DNA of 64,000 nt from Shewanella subflava (GCF_025971955.1 NZ_JAPDMX010000030.1:127752-191751), one strand, 5' to 3'. Shown: positions 34,584 through 44,478, numbered from the stretch's first letter. Numbers and translations: made by a program. Notes: a model not told the origin generated them from the sequence alone.

Positions 34584-36444
34584 ATTTATTTGCTTAAAAT
34601 CGGTGCCGCTATATGAACATCTGTGTCAACTCTATGCACGCAGTACCGAAATATCGATTAACTTCGGGATAGTTACCGATGAACAGCAGCATGTCCATTA
34701 TTTCATTGAAGCATATGCCGAGCAGGCAGAGCTAGAGCATCTTGCGGATAACATCGCAGCCGATTTTTTACTCTCTGTATGGTTAATTGATACCAATATT
34801 CAGCGCATGTCTGAGCCGCAATTCCCAATATCAGCGATACAGGAGCAAACTAGGCCCGCACCCTTGTTATTTTGCCAACATTGCCAACCCCTATTTGGCG
34901 ATAATCAAAGTCCACACTTCGGTAAAATTGACCTAGTTTGCCATCATTGTCATGGTGAAACCGAACTCACTGCGGCGCAACGAGGTTTAACCCAGCATGA
35001 TATTCATGCCATGGTTGATACCTTATTAACCAAGGGAGAGTTAGCACTTAATAGTGAAGCACTGATGCTGTCAATTAAAGAACCACTACAACCTACAATT
35101 AACCAGAATCAAGCAAGCTATATTCGCCCCCATATCCTGATTTGTAATCCAAACACCTTAAACGCACAATTAACCGTGAATGATTATCACGTTCTGGCGC
35201 TATCAAGCATAGAGAAACCGATTTTGACTCTTGCAAGCTGCGATAAACAGCATAGCCTAGAAAATTGTACCCATGCCGTGCGCTATGATGTGCAATTTGC
35301 TTATAATCGCTTGCTACAGGTGATATGCGAGCGTTTGCGTCAAAAAGGCATAAACTGGGTTTACTTAAGTCCATTAACTGAGGTCGAAAATTTAACTCCG
35401 GCGTTACGTTTGGCCAGAGTCAATCAACACTGGATTGAAATCGGTAAAACCTCAACGACTGAAATTAAAATTGCCGCAGCTTGTTTGCATCAACAATCGA
35501 TATTTTCAAATTCGACTATTGATTATATTGCTGAAGATAAATCAACCTCAAATAGACTGCCTTATCAGGTGCACTTAAGCTGTGCGCCGCTGCAACATAC
35601 CGAGTTATCGTCATTATCCAGCGTGCAAATGCCCCATAAAAACATCGAGCAGCATTTAGGTTATCGCGCCCTACTGGGTTGTTTGTCAAATTGCCCAGAC
35701 AAACCCAAACATGCAGCTGTGCTATATTTTAGCCAACAACAAATAAGTGAAATTGCCACCATTGACGGCCAAAGTCAGTATGAATGTTTTTTCAATTTTG
35801 CTGAAATACCACAAAACGGCTATGAAATTTGTCACCAGTTGTTATCCAGTAAACAAGCGCCTTTACTGGTTAAATATAAACAACAATTTCCGCAAAGTTA
35901 TCTGCGTTTACTTGATCTAAAACTGCATAATCAAACGGCTAACTTAAGCAGTTTATTAACGCTTGCTGCAATCATTATTGGCTGCCCGGTAAATGAGCAC
36001 GCTCAACATGCTGTTCATCAACAATTATTAGATGGCATCATCAGCTCTGCTGAATGCTACCGAGGCAATAACGCGCCAAGAATTGATTTCCCTTTGATCA
36101 AAGGAGAAGCGGTCAGAAGTCTCAATTGGTGTAAAACATTGGCTACCTTAATGAGTTTTAAAATTGCGGGCGAAGAAGATAAAGCCAAACTCGCTTATGG
36201 TTTTTTTGACTCTTTCGCTGACTTTTTAAGCAATTGGTTAGAACATTTGGATCAGAATATTGGCATTAAACAAATCGTCCTTGCGGGGAGTGAATTTAGT
36301 TACCCCCCGTTAGCGAAACAAATACAGCTGCGAATAGGTAAAAACTTTCCATTAACCGTTAATCCACAATTAGATTTAGAGGGTGCCAATATTGCCATTG
36401 GCGGTTTATTACTGCCAATTCGTCGACGCGGAAACCACACTTAA
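34561..36444 (+). CDS. HypF-like protein lacking catalytic motifs (pseudo-HypF)
   Basis: The 627-residue protein lies between hyaD and hypF, overlapping the former by 23 bp and the latter by 1 bp. Three regions line up with the adjacent HypF by eye: a small alpha/beta N terminus (about 1-85) in place of acylphosphatase; two Cys pairs, CQHC and CHHC (near 105-130), for the zinc-finger region; IHAMVDTLLTKGELAL and SSIEKPILTL, echoing HypF ATVDLLAQGKIIAL and TSAEKPITLL; and a C-terminal IVLAGSEFSYPPL echoing LVLAGGVFQNKRL. Missing are GVGFRP and the metal-binding HHYAH motif. I infer an inactive paralogue kept as a hydrogenase-specific assembly partner; its own activity is unknown. Confidence 0.75.
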   Translation: MKHIIQFEFICLKSVPLYEHLCQLYARSTEISINFGIVTDEQQHVHYFIEAYAEQAELEHLADNIAADFLLSVWLIDTNIQRMSEPQFPISAIQEQTRPAPLLFCQHCQPLFGDNQSPHFGKIDLVCHHCHGETELTAAQRGLTQHDIHAMVDTLLTKGELALNSEALMLSIKEPLQPTINQNQASYIRPHILICNPNTLNAQLTVNDYHVLALSSIEKPILTLASCDKQHSLENCTHAVRYDVQFAYNRLLQVICERLRQKGINWVYLSPLTEVENLTPALRLARVNQHWIEIGKTSTTEIKIAAACLHQQSIFSNSTIDYIAEDKSTSNRLPYQVHLSCAPLQHTELSSLSSVQMPHKNIEQHLGYRALLGCLSNCPDKPKHAAVLYFSQQQISEIATIDGQSQYECFFNFAEIPQNGYEICHQLLSSKQAPLLVKYKQQFPQSYLRLLDLKLHNQTANLSSLLTLAAIIIGCPVNEHAQHAVHQQLLDGIISSAECYRGNNAPRIDFPLIKGEAVRSLNWCKTLATLMSFKIAGEEDKAKLAYGFFDSFADFLSNWLEHLDQNIGIKQIVLAGSEFSYPPLAKQIQLRIGKNFPLTVNPQLDLEGANIAIGGLLLPIRRRGNHT

Positions 36445-38837
36445 TGAACCAAAAATCAGCCTTGTTAATTCAAAAGCAAATAACCGTTGAAGGCATAGTC
36501 CAAGGGGTAGGATTCAGACCTTATGTTTTCCGTTTGGCTAATAGGCTAAAGCTTAAAGGCACAGTGCTGAATGACAGCAGAGGTGTTGAAATTGTTTTAC
36601 AAGGCAGTATGGAACAAATTGATGCGTTCATCTTTGAGCTACAAAACGCCCCGCCACCGCTAGCTCGCATTGATGAACTCATCTGTATAGCACAAGATAT
36701 CATTGAAGTACTTGAACAATTCAGCATTTTAAAAAGTGAAGCGAATGATATCCAGGCCATTGTTGCGGTATCAGCCGATAAAAGTACCTGTCAGGATTGT
36801 CTGGATGAAATTAACAGCCCAGCTAACAGACATTATCACTATCCTTTTACTAACTGCACAAATTGTGGTCCCAGATATACCATTATCAACCAATTACCAT
36901 ATGACCGTCATTTAACCTCAATGGCAACGTTTTCCATGTGTGATGATTGTGCTAAGGCCTATCATGATCCGCTTGATAGACGTTATCATGCGCAGCCCGT
37001 CAGCTGCCCTGCCTGTGGCCCACAATTGCGCTTATATATTGATAACCAGTTAGTCGATTGTTCACCGCAGCATGTCATCAAAGCAACTGTAGATTTACTA
37101 GCCCAAGGAAAAATAATTGCCCTTAAAGGCTTAGGTGGATTTCACTTAATTTGTGATGCCACCAACGAACAAGCGGTAGCCACATTAAGGCAACGAAAAC
37201 ACCGCCCAGCTAAACCCTTAGCCGTGATGGTGCCAAATATAAGTCAGGCTAAACAGTTCGCGACAGGCACGAGTCTTGAGTGGCAAGTGTTAACCAGTGC
37301 CGAGAAACCGATTACTTTATTAAACAAATTAACTCTGGATAAGGGTGAAACTCCTTTTCTGGCAGCGTCAGTTGCACCAGGCATAGATCGTATTGGGTTA
37401 TTTTTGCCCTATACACCGTTACATCATTTAATACTTGAGGCATTTAACAAACCCATTGTGGCGACAAGTGCTAATCGCAGCGGTGAACCTATCATAGGCG
37501 ATATCGCAGGCATTTTTGCATGTTTAGCGGATGTGGTTGATGCCATTGTTGACCATAATCGTCCGATAGCCAATGCCTGTGACGACAGTGTGGTGCAAGT
37601 GATTCATAACCAGCTGCAAGTGATCCGCCTTGCCAGAGGTTTTGCGCCGCTGACACTTAGCCATGGTTTAACTACATCAAACATTAAGCCAACACTTGCA
37701 GTGGGTGCACAACAAAAAAATACCATTGCATTGGCATTTAACCGCAATATGATTTTATCCCCACATATTGGCGATTTATTTAGCATTGAAGCGGATCAAT
37801 ATTTTAAGGACAACCTAGCCACATTTAAGCGGCTTTATCAATTTAGCCCTAGGGCTATTGTCAGTGATCATCATCCGGATTATTCCCCAAGTATTTGGGC
37901 TAAACAATTTGTTCAACATCATCACGGTGTCAACTTGGTGTCAATTCAACATCATTATGCACATATTATGGCAGTGATGGCCGCTAATCAGTATCAACAC
38001 AAGGTGATTGGATTTAGCTTTGACGGCACAGGTCTTGGTGAGGATGATGCGCTATGGGGCAGCGAGGTAATGCTTGCCGATACGAGCCAATTTACAACTC
38101 TAGGCCATTTTAGTTCGTTTAAACTCATTGGTGGAGAGCAAGCCATTAAGCAACCTGTGCGGATATTACTGTCATTGCTATTTGAAACATGTTCCCTTGA
38201 ATACATCAAAACGTTGCCGATTAAGGCAATTAAGCAATTAAGTGAGTCAACCCTTAACAATCTCCATAAGTTATGGCTGAGTAATCATCATTGTATTCCT
38301 TGCCGCTCTGTTGGGCGTCTGTTTGATGCGTTAGCCGTAGCACTGGAATTGATTGATACCAACCAGTTTGAAGGACAAGCCGGCATGATGATTGAGTCAC
38401 AAGCGGCCAAAATGGATTTAAATGACCAAAACCCATCGATTGATTTACCTGATTTATCAATCACACCACAATACGTTGATAATAAAATCGTTTGGCAAAG
38501 CCAATTACTGTTTAGCCAGATAATCAACATTATCTCCCAAGCTAAACCACTAAACGACAGCTTAAGATCTTACCTTTGCCATCAGTTTATCGAAGCGATT
38601 GCTGAGGCCGTTAATGATGTTGCACAAGGATACCCTCAATATCCTTTGGTATTGGCTGGCGGCGTATTTCAAAACAAACGCTTATTACATCGTTGTTTAA
38701 CCAATGCTGAAACCAACCAACATCAGGTGCTACCATCTCAATATGTCCCAGTGAATGATGGTGGCATCGCATTAGGTCAACTTTGGTATGGGTTAAATAA
38801 CCAACAAAATGAGAACTTAGTCACAAACTCGCATTAA
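36444..38837 (+). CDS. hypF: Carbamoyltransferase HypF
   Basis: HypF makes the thiocarboxamide on HypE, from carbamoyl phosphate, for the cyanide ligands. Domains: acylphosphatase (GVGFRPYV near residue 21), zinc fingers (CQDC, CTNC, CDDC and CPAC between about 115 and 190), YrdC-like domain (KHRPAKPLAVMV near residue 250) and Kae1-like carbamoyltransferase domain with HHYAHIMAVM near residue 505 and FSFDGTGLGEDD near residue 527. 797 residues is slightly longer than E. coli HypF. It follows the HypF-like gene with a 1-bp overlap. Confidence 0.97.
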   Translation: MNQKSALLIQKQITVEGIVQGVGFRPYVFRLANRLKLKGTVLNDSRGVEIVLQGSMEQIDAFIFELQNAPPPLARIDELICIAQDIIEVLEQFSILKSEANDIQAIVAVSADKSTCQDCLDEINSPANRHYHYPFTNCTNCGPRYTIINQLPYDRHLTSMATFSMCDDCAKAYHDPLDRRYHAQPVSCPACGPQLRLYIDNQLVDCSPQHVIKATVDLLAQGKIIALKGLGGFHLICDATNEQAVATLRQRKHRPAKPLAVMVPNISQAKQFATGTSLEWQVLTSAEKPITLLNKLTLDKGETPFLAASVAPGIDRIGLFLPYTPLHHLILEAFNKPIVATSANRSGEPIIGDIAGIFACLADVVDAIVDHNRPIANACDDSVVQVIHNQLQVIRLARGFAPLTLSHGLTTSNIKPTLAVGAQQKNTIALAFNRNMILSPHIGDLFSIEADQYFKDNLATFKRLYQFSPRAIVSDHHPDYSPSIWAKQFVQHHHGVNLVSIQHHYAHIMAVMAANQYQHKVIGFSFDGTGLGEDDALWGSEVMLADTSQFTTLGHFSSFKLIGGEQAIKQPVRILLSLLFETCSLEYIKTLPIKAIKQLSESTLNNLHKLWLSNHHCIPCRSVGRLFDALAVALELIDTNQFEGQAGMMIESQAAKMDLNDQNPSIDLPDLSITPQYVDNKIVWQSQLLFSQIINIISQAKPLNDSLRSYLCHQFIEAIAEAVNDVAQGYPQYPLVLAGGVFQNKRLLHRCLTNAETNQHQVLPSQYVPVNDGGIALGQLWYGLNNQQNENLVTNSH

Positions 38838-38941
38838 CCTTTCACTAACAGTAAAACAATTCATTAAAACTGATTTTCATCAAGGTTTTAAACTCAAAAT
38901 TAACGCAGACTGTATTTATTGACATCTAGTTAGGAAAGATT

Positions 38942-39691
38942 ATGTGCCAGGACTGCGGCTGTTCAATGACTCATGACCATCATGATCATTCATTGAAAAC
39001 CAACCCTCAATTGAATGATAAAAAAACCTTATCGGTCATTCATAAAATCCTCAATAAAAATGATCTCGAAGCTCAGCATAATCGCGATCATTTTCGTCAG
39101 CATCAGGTTACCGCATTTAATCTTATGAGTAGTCCTGGCAGTGGCAAAACTACTCTTTTAGAGCATCTTTGCCAACACTCAAACTTAAAATATGCAGTCA
39201 TTGAAGGTGATTTAGAAACATCACGAGATACAGACCGATTAATTGCTAAGGGCATTTCGGCCTATCAGATACAAACGGGTTCTGCCTGTCATTTAGATGC
39301 CTTTATGGTGCATGGCGCCTTACATCACATTAAGCTAGATGAATGTGATATTTGTTTTGTTGAAAATGTCGGTAATCTTGTTTGCCCAGCCAGTTACGAT
39401 GTAGGCACACATAAAAACATCGTGCTGTTATCGGTACCTGAAGGTGACGATAAAATAGAAAAATATCCGGTCATGTTTCGTAAAGCGGATGTCGTTGTGA
39501 TCACAAAAACCGACTTACTGCCCTATTTTGATTTTAATCTTCAACACGCCAAAGCTGAACTTTATAAACTCAATCCCCATGTCGAGTTAATCGAATTATC
39601 GGTAAAAGATGCTGCAACATTTAGCCCTTTGGCCAACTGGCTCACCACTGCCCACGACAAAAACCTGACTGCAAATATCCAGGAGGTATAA
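38942..39691 (+). CDS. hypB: Nickel-inserting GTPase HypB
   Basis: HypB hydrolyses GTP and, with HypA, delivers nickel. The 249-residue protein starts MCQDCGC, the N-terminal metal site, followed by a short His-rich segment HDHHDHS; P-loop SSPGSGKTT near residue 62, ENVGNLVCP near residue 140 and TKTDLLP near residue 185 are the GTPase motifs. AGGAAAG precedes the ATG. Confidence 0.97.
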   Translation: MCQDCGCSMTHDHHDHSLKTNPQLNDKKTLSVIHKILNKNDLEAQHNRDHFRQHQVTAFNLMSSPGSGKTTLLEHLCQHSNLKYAVIEGDLETSRDTDRLIAKGISAYQIQTGSACHLDAFMVHGALHHIKLDECDICFVENVGNLVCPASYDVGTHKNIVLLSVPEGDDKIEKYPVMFRKADVVVITKTDLLPYFDFNLQHAKAELYKLNPHVELIELSVKDAATFSPLANWLTTAHDKNLTANIQEV

Positions 39692-39693
39692 GC

Positions 39694-39933
39694 ATGTGTT
39701 TATCTGTACCTTCACAAGTTGTCAGTATTCATGACGATGCCAGCGTAACGGTTGACACCATGGGGGTTAAACGCCGTGTCAGTAGCCATTTAATGTCTGA
39801 GCCATTAGCCATTGGTGATTACGTACTCATTCATATTGGCTTTGTGATGAACAAAATTGATCATCAAGATGCACAACAAAGCTTGGCGTTATACCAACAA
39901 ATTGTGGCATCAATGAATGAGCATGGTGAATAA
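39694..39933 (+). CDS. hypC: Hydrogenase chaperone HypC
   Basis: HypC carries the Fe(CN)2CO unit with HypD. MCLSVPSQV at the N terminus supplies the essential Cys2; 79 residues is normal. AGGAGG lies nine bases before the ATG. Its 3' end provides the ribosome-binding site for hypD. Confidence 0.96.
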   Translation: MCLSVPSQVVSIHDDASVTVDTMGVKRRVSSHLMSEPLAIGDYVLIHIGFVMNKIDHQDAQQSLALYQQIVASMNEHGE

Positions 39934-39934
39934 C

Positions 39935-41065
39935 ATGCAATTAACCGATCTTTACCAAGGTTTTAGAGATCCCGCTACGATTTATTCGTTGGCAACCGAA
40001 ATTAAAACACTGGCATCCGGATTAGACACAGATGTGAATATCATGGAAGTCTGCGGCGGTCATACTCATACCATAATGAAATATGGCTTACTGCAGTTAT
40101 TACCAGAAAATATCAAATTTATACATGGGCCAGGATGCCCGGTATGCGTGATGCCCAAAGAGCGAATCGATCACGCCATTGCGTTAGCCAATCAGCCTAA
40201 TGTGATCTTAGTGAGTTTAGGTGACATGATCAGAGTGCCGGGCTCAACGCGCAGTTTGGCCAATCACCGAGCAAAAGGCTGTGATATTCGGCCCATTTAT
40301 GATCCACTCGATACCCTCAAAATTGCTGAGGATAACCCAGATAAAACGGTGATATTTTTTGCCATTGGCTTTGAAACTTCCACACCCATGACCGCGGCAC
40401 TGATTGAGCAAGCTGAACAGCAAGGGGTTAATAATCTACTGTTTCACATTAACCATGTGCTTGTACCGCCGGCGATCGACGCGGTAATGGCAGAGAAAAA
40501 TGCCAAAGTGAATGCTTTTATTGGTCCTGCCCATGTCAGTGTGATTTCTGGTGCAAAAATCTATCAAGCAGCGGTTGATAAATATTCTACCCCAGTTGTG
40601 GTATCAGGTTTTGAACCTGTCGATGTGATGCAGTCAATTTTATCTATTGTTAAGCAAAAATCTGCCAATGAAGCCAAACTGGAAATTCAATATACCCGTT
40701 CAGTCACTTTTGCTGGCAATGTGCACGCCCAACAATTAGTTAATCGCTACTTTGAGCTAAGGGATGAATTTAGATGGCGCGGACTCGGGCCAATTGCTAA
40801 ATCCGCGCTCAAGCTTAAAGATGAATTTATTCAACGCGATGCAGAACAATATTTCCAATCAATATTACCGACAAAGCCTATCGATGATCATAAAGCATGT
40901 CAGTGCGGGGATATATTACGCGGTCTTGCCAGCCCGAAAGAATGCAAAGTCTTTGGCCGTGGATGCAGTCCGCAAACACCACTAGGCAGTTGCATGGTAA
41001 GTTCTGAAGGCGCATGTAACGCTTATTATCGTTACGGAGAAATACCCCATGGTTTATGCAAATAA
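39935..41065 (+). CDS. hypD: Hydrogenase maturation Fe-S protein HypD
   Basis: HypD assembles the Fe(CN)2CO unit. ATG at 39935, with GGTGA five bases upstream, gives 376 residues close to E. coli HypD; ATGs at 39917 and 39923 inside hypC are alternatives. Motifs CGGHTH near residue 40, GPGCPVC near residue 68 and the C-terminal cluster cysteines in CQCGDILRG, ECKVFGRGC and SCMVSSEGAC are all present. It overlaps hypE by 17 bp. Confidence 0.96.
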   Translation: MQLTDLYQGFRDPATIYSLATEIKTLASGLDTDVNIMEVCGGHTHTIMKYGLLQLLPENIKFIHGPGCPVCVMPKERIDHAIALANQPNVILVSLGDMIRVPGSTRSLANHRAKGCDIRPIYDPLDTLKIAEDNPDKTVIFFAIGFETSTPMTAALIEQAEQQGVNNLLFHINHVLVPPAIDAVMAEKNAKVNAFIGPAHVSVISGAKIYQAAVDKYSTPVVVSGFEPVDVMQSILSIVKQKSANEAKLEIQYTRSVTFAGNVHAQQLVNRYFELRDEFRWRGLGPIAKSALKLKDEFIQRDAEQYFQSILPTKPIDDHKACQCGDILRGLASPKECKVFGRGCSPQTPLGSCMVSSEGACNAYYRYGEIPHGLCK

Positions 41066-42059
41066 AACAATTCAGCTGAGTCACGGTGGTGGTGGCAAGG
41101 AAATGGATCATTTAATTAAATCGATTTTTTTTAAGGCATTTGATAACCCTATTCTGCGCGCCGAAGAAGATGCTGCTAAATTACAACTTTCTGGCCCTGT
41201 AGCCTTTACAACCGACTCTTTCACTGTTTCACCGCTTTTCTTCGCGGGAGGAAATATTGGCAAATTGGCGATAGCGGGCACTGTTAACGATCTCGCCATG
41301 ATGGGAGCACAACCTGAGTACCTCAGTTGTAGTTTTATCATTGAAGAAGGATTTTCAATAGCCGATCTCAAAATCATAGTCGAAAGTATGGCGCAAGAAT
41401 TACAACAATCGGGCGCACGGATAGTCTGTGGAGATACCAAAGTGGTTCCTCGGGGTTGTGCAGATGGCTTATTTATCAATACCACGGGCATTGGCAGAAT
41501 CATCATGCCAAATATATCGAGCAAAAACCTAGCAGATGATGATGTCATCATTGTCTCTCGGGATATTGGTCGACATGGCGCAGCAATACTCATGGCACGA
41601 GAAGGACTTGAACTTGAGTCAGAACTCACCAGTGATTGTGCCAGTTTATGGCCTATGGTTGAGCAATTAATTGCAGCAAACATTCCCATTCATGCAATGC
41701 GTGATGCTACCCGCGGTGGACTTGCAGCCGTGTTGAATGAGTGGGCTAAAGCGTCCAATGTGGGTATTAATTTAAATGAAAAAGCGATCCCCATTGCTGA
41801 TGAAGTTAAAGGCTTGTGTGAGCTATTTGGATTTGAAGCCCACGATCTTGCCAATGAGGGTACTTTTGTTATTGCACTTCCGCGTGAAGTCGCCGAAGGT
41901 GCGGTAGAAATTTTACAGCGCTACGGCCACTGTGAAAAAGCCTGCATCATTGGCAATGTCGTTGCAGCACATTTAGGCAAAGTGGTATTAACCACTCCAT
42001 GGGGAAGTCATCGCTATTTAGACTTACCCCAAGGTGAATTACTGCCAAGGATTTGTTAA
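41049..42059 (+). CDS. hypE: Carbamoyl-dehydratase HypE
   Basis: HypE dehydrates the thiocarboxamide to thiocyanate. The 336-residue protein has LSHGGGGKEM near residue 10, GDTKVV near residue 131 and ends in PRIC, the C-terminal Cys modified by HypF. Its stop overlaps the hypA start codon by one base. Confidence 0.97.
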   Translation: MVYANKTIQLSHGGGGKEMDHLIKSIFFKAFDNPILRAEEDAAKLQLSGPVAFTTDSFTVSPLFFAGGNIGKLAIAGTVNDLAMMGAQPEYLSCSFIIEEGFSIADLKIIVESMAQELQQSGARIVCGDTKVVPRGCADGLFINTTGIGRIIMPNISSKNLADDDVIIVSRDIGRHGAAILMAREGLELESELTSDCASLWPMVEQLIAANIPIHAMRDATRGGLAAVLNEWAKASNVGINLNEKAIPIADEVKGLCELFGFEAHDLANEGTFVIALPREVAEGAVEILQRYGHCEKACIIGNVVAAHLGKVVLTTPWGSHRYLDLPQGELLPRIC

Positions 42060-42403
42060 TGCACGAATACTCTATCGTGATGGCACTCATAGAACAATGT
42101 GAAGCGTTAGCAAAGCAGCATCATGCGATTGCGGTTGAACGCGTGAACATTAAAGTGGGCATTTTAAGTGGGGTTGAACCAAGCCTATTGGCGCAGGCGT
42201 TCAATACGTTCAAATTAGACGGTTTATGCGCCAAAGCTAGTTTAGACATGCATATTCAGCCCTTAGTGTTGCAATGCAATCACTGTCATAAACGCACAGA
42301 GCAAATGCAGCGAGTTGTGTTGTGCCCAGATTGCAATTCAGCAGATACACAGGTTATTGACGGTGAAGACATGATGCTAATGCAATTAGAAATGGATACG
42401 TAG
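42059..42403 (+). CDS. hypA: Nickel-binding protein HypA
   Basis: HypA binds nickel through its N-terminal MHE and a structural zinc through CNHC near residue 73 and CPDC near residue 90. Starting at ATG 42059 exposes MHEYSIV at the N terminus, needed for nickel binding, so I reject the in-frame TTG six bases upstream. Length is 114 residues. Confidence 0.95.
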   Translation: MHEYSIVMALIEQCEALAKQHHAIAVERVNIKVGILSGVEPSLLAQAFNTFKLDGLCAKASLDMHIQPLVLQCNHCHKRTEQMQRVVLCPDCNSADTQVIDGEDMMLMQLEMDT

Positions 42404-42486
42404 ATTTAACGCAACCACTTCGTCTTAGCACTGATGTCATTATAAAAACAATGTTTTACTTATACATATAAATTAAGGAAATGGTA

Positions 42487-42651
42487 ATGAATAAACTTAT
42501 CGGGTCTCTCTCTTTAATGGCTATTTCTGGAGCCGCATTTGCCCATGAAGGACATGGTGCACCTGGGTTGTTCCATCATTTTGAACAAATGGCCCCTGCC
42601 ATCATTTTAATCGCTTTGGTAGCAGGCATTATGTGGAAAATGAAAAAATAG
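42487..42651 (+). CDS. His-rich exported membrane microprotein at the end of the hyp operon
   Basis: This 54-residue frame (ATG 42487, with TAAGGA at good distance) encodes a signal peptide ending in AAFA, then HEGHGAPGLFHHFEQ, a second hydrophobic helix (APAIILIALVAGIMW) and a basic KMKK end. After cleavage the five-residue block HEGHG would be the N terminus, an ATCUN-like or His-rich metal site, exposed to the periplasm. It follows hypA by 80 bp and precedes the terminator, so it is probably in the hya-hyp transcript. Similar HEGHG starts occur in HupE/UreJ and CbtB-type metal transporters, but the protein is too short for those. Confidence 0.65.
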   Translation: MNKLIGSLSLMAISGAAFAHEGHGAPGLFHHFEQMAPAIILIALVAGIMWKMKK

Positions 42652-42764
42652 CTAAAGCGAATTAAGTCAAACTGTTCTAATCAATAACTTGTTGCGATTA
42701 ACGGGTTGCTGTCGGCAGGCGATACTGAATATCGCAGCGGTTAATCCATACTTGCTACAAACAA

Positions 42765-42789
42765 AAACGCACTCAAAATGAGTGCGTTT
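42765..42789. terminator. Bidirectional terminator between the hyp and pgm operons
   Basis: AAACGCACTCA and TGAGTGCGTTT form a perfect 11-bp stem with a three-base loop, flanked by A and T tracts, suitable for both converging transcripts. Confidence 0.88.
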
Positions 42790-42813
42790 GTTTGAGTCAT
42801 ATTACAGATTAAA

Positions 42814-44457
42814 TTAACGTTTTAACGCGCTATCAATCATTTGCTGTGCTTGCACAATAATGTCGTCTAAATGTTGTTGGCTAATAAAACTTTCGGCATA
42901 GATTTTAAACAGTGCTTCAGTTCCCGACGGGCGAGCAGCAAACCAGCCATTTTCAGTGGTCACTTTAATCCCCCCAATTGCAGCCTTGTTGCCCGGCGCG
43001 TGTGACAAAATTGCTGTAATGGTCTCACCTGCAAGTGATGTCTCGGTAAAACTTTGGCTATTTAGTTGCTCAAATTTAGCTTTTTTCTTTAAGCTAATTG
43101 GACTATCGATTCGGTTATAAAAGCTTTCACCAAATTCAGCCGTTAACTCTTGATAGCTTTGTGCGGGTGTTTTACCTGTGACAGCTGTAATTTCAAGGGC
43201 GAGTAGCGCTAATATAAAACCATCTTTGTCAGTACACCATGTACTGCCATCGCGCTTCAAAAATGCCGCACCGGCACTTTCTTCACCACCAAACGCAATA
43301 GTGCTGTTTGCTAAACCATCAACAAACCATTTAAAGCCAACAGGGACTTCTAAGCAGGCTCTGTCCAAACTTGCACACACTCGGTCGATCATGGCGCTCG
43401 ATACCAGTGTTTTACCGATGGCTAAATTTTTGTCCCATTGTGGACGGTGGCGAATTAAATAATCTATCGCTACAGCTAAATAGTGATTAGGATTCATCAA
43501 GCCAAATCCAGGACAAACTATACCATGACGGTCATAGTCGGGATCGTTACCCACACATAAATCAAAATTGTCGCTGTGTTGTAACAAACCCGCCATGGCA
43601 AAAGGCGATGAACAATCCATGCGAATTTTGCCGTCTTTGTCTAATGTCATGAAACTAAAAGTAGGATCGACCTTCTCGTTAACTAGCGTAATATCTAAGC
43701 CATAGCGTTGAGCGATATGTTGCCAATAATAAATACCCGATCCCCCTAAAGGATCGACCCCCAAACGAAGATTGGCTTTTTTGATAGCGTCAAAATCAAT
43801 CACCTCAGCCAAAGACTCAACGTAAGGGGCGATAAAGTCTGTTTCTTGTACCCAACCTGAAGCCAGCGCAACGCCATAGTTGATTTTTTTAACACCACTT
43901 AATTGTTGCGCTAAATAGGCATTGGCTTTATTTTCAATTTGCTTGGTAATTTCACCTTCAGCAGGTCCACCATGTGGTGGATTGTACTTAATCCCCCCAT
44001 CTTGAGGAGGATTATGTGAAGGAGTAATAATTAAACCATCTGTTAAATCAATGGATTTGCTTTTGTTGGCACTAATGATGGCCTGTGACACAACAGGTGT
44101 CGGTGTAAAACCATCATTGGCTTGGATCAGCACTTTAACTTGATTCGCCGTTAGCACTTCAACAACAGACATAAATGCCGCATAGGATAAGGCATGTGTG
44201 TCATAGCCTACAATCATAGGCCCAGTAATGTTAGCCGCTTGACGATAATCAACCACAGCTTGAGCAATCGCCCAAATATGATTCTGATTAAAACTTGAGG
44301 TTAAAGCACTACCACGATGTCCTGAAGTGCCAAAGGTCACTTTTTGTTGAACATTTTCAACATTTGGGATCATTCGGTAGTAGTAACTCATTAACTTAGG
44401 AATATTCACTAAATCTTCTGCTAATGCTAACGTCCCTGCTCGCTCATGAATTGCCAC
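42814..44457 (-). CDS. pgm: Phosphoglucomutase (alpha-D-glucose specific)
   Basis: Pgm interconverts glucose 6-phosphate and glucose 1-phosphate, feeding the glg operon. GTG 44457, with AAGGAGA six bases upstream, gives MAIHERAG as in E. coli and 547 residues (E. coli 546). TFGTSGHRGS near residue 41, the catalytic Ser in TPSHNPP near residue 145, metal loop GNDPDYDRHG near residue 303 and sugar loop GGEESAGA are present. It follows seqA by 21 bp, so the two are co-transcribed as in E. coli. Confidence 0.96.
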   Translation of the reverse strand: MAIHERAGTLALAEDLVNIPKLMSYYYRMIPNVENVQQKVTFGTSGHRGSALTSSFNQNHIWAIAQAVVDYRQAANITGPMIVGYDTHALSYAAFMSVVEVLTANQVKVLIQANDGFTPTPVVSQAIISANKSKSIDLTDGLIITPSHNPPQDGGIKYNPPHGGPAEGEITKQIENKANAYLAQQLSGVKKINYGVALASGWVQETDFIAPYVESLAEVIDFDAIKKANLRLGVDPLGGSGIYYWQHIAQRYGLDITLVNEKVDPTFSFMTLDKDGKIRMDCSSPFAMAGLLQHSDNFDLCVGNDPDYDRHGIVCPGFGLMNPNHYLAVAIDYLIRHRPQWDKNLAIGKTLVSSAMIDRVCASLDRACLEVPVGFKWFVDGLANSTIAFGGEESAGAAFLKRDGSTWCTDKDGFILALLALEITAVTGKTPAQSYQELTAEFGESFYNRIDSPISLKKKAKFEQLNSQSFTETSLAGETITAILSHAPGNKAAIGGIKVTTENGWFAARPSGTEALFKIYAESFISQQHLDDIIVQAQQMIDSALKR

Positions 44458-44478
44458 GCCGCGTCTCCTTAAAATCAA

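Noticed and set aside
41108-41689. 193-residue leftward open frame inside hypE
   Set aside because: It is antisense to a gene with intact HypE motifs; its Ser/Pro-rich composition is typical of a shadow frame.
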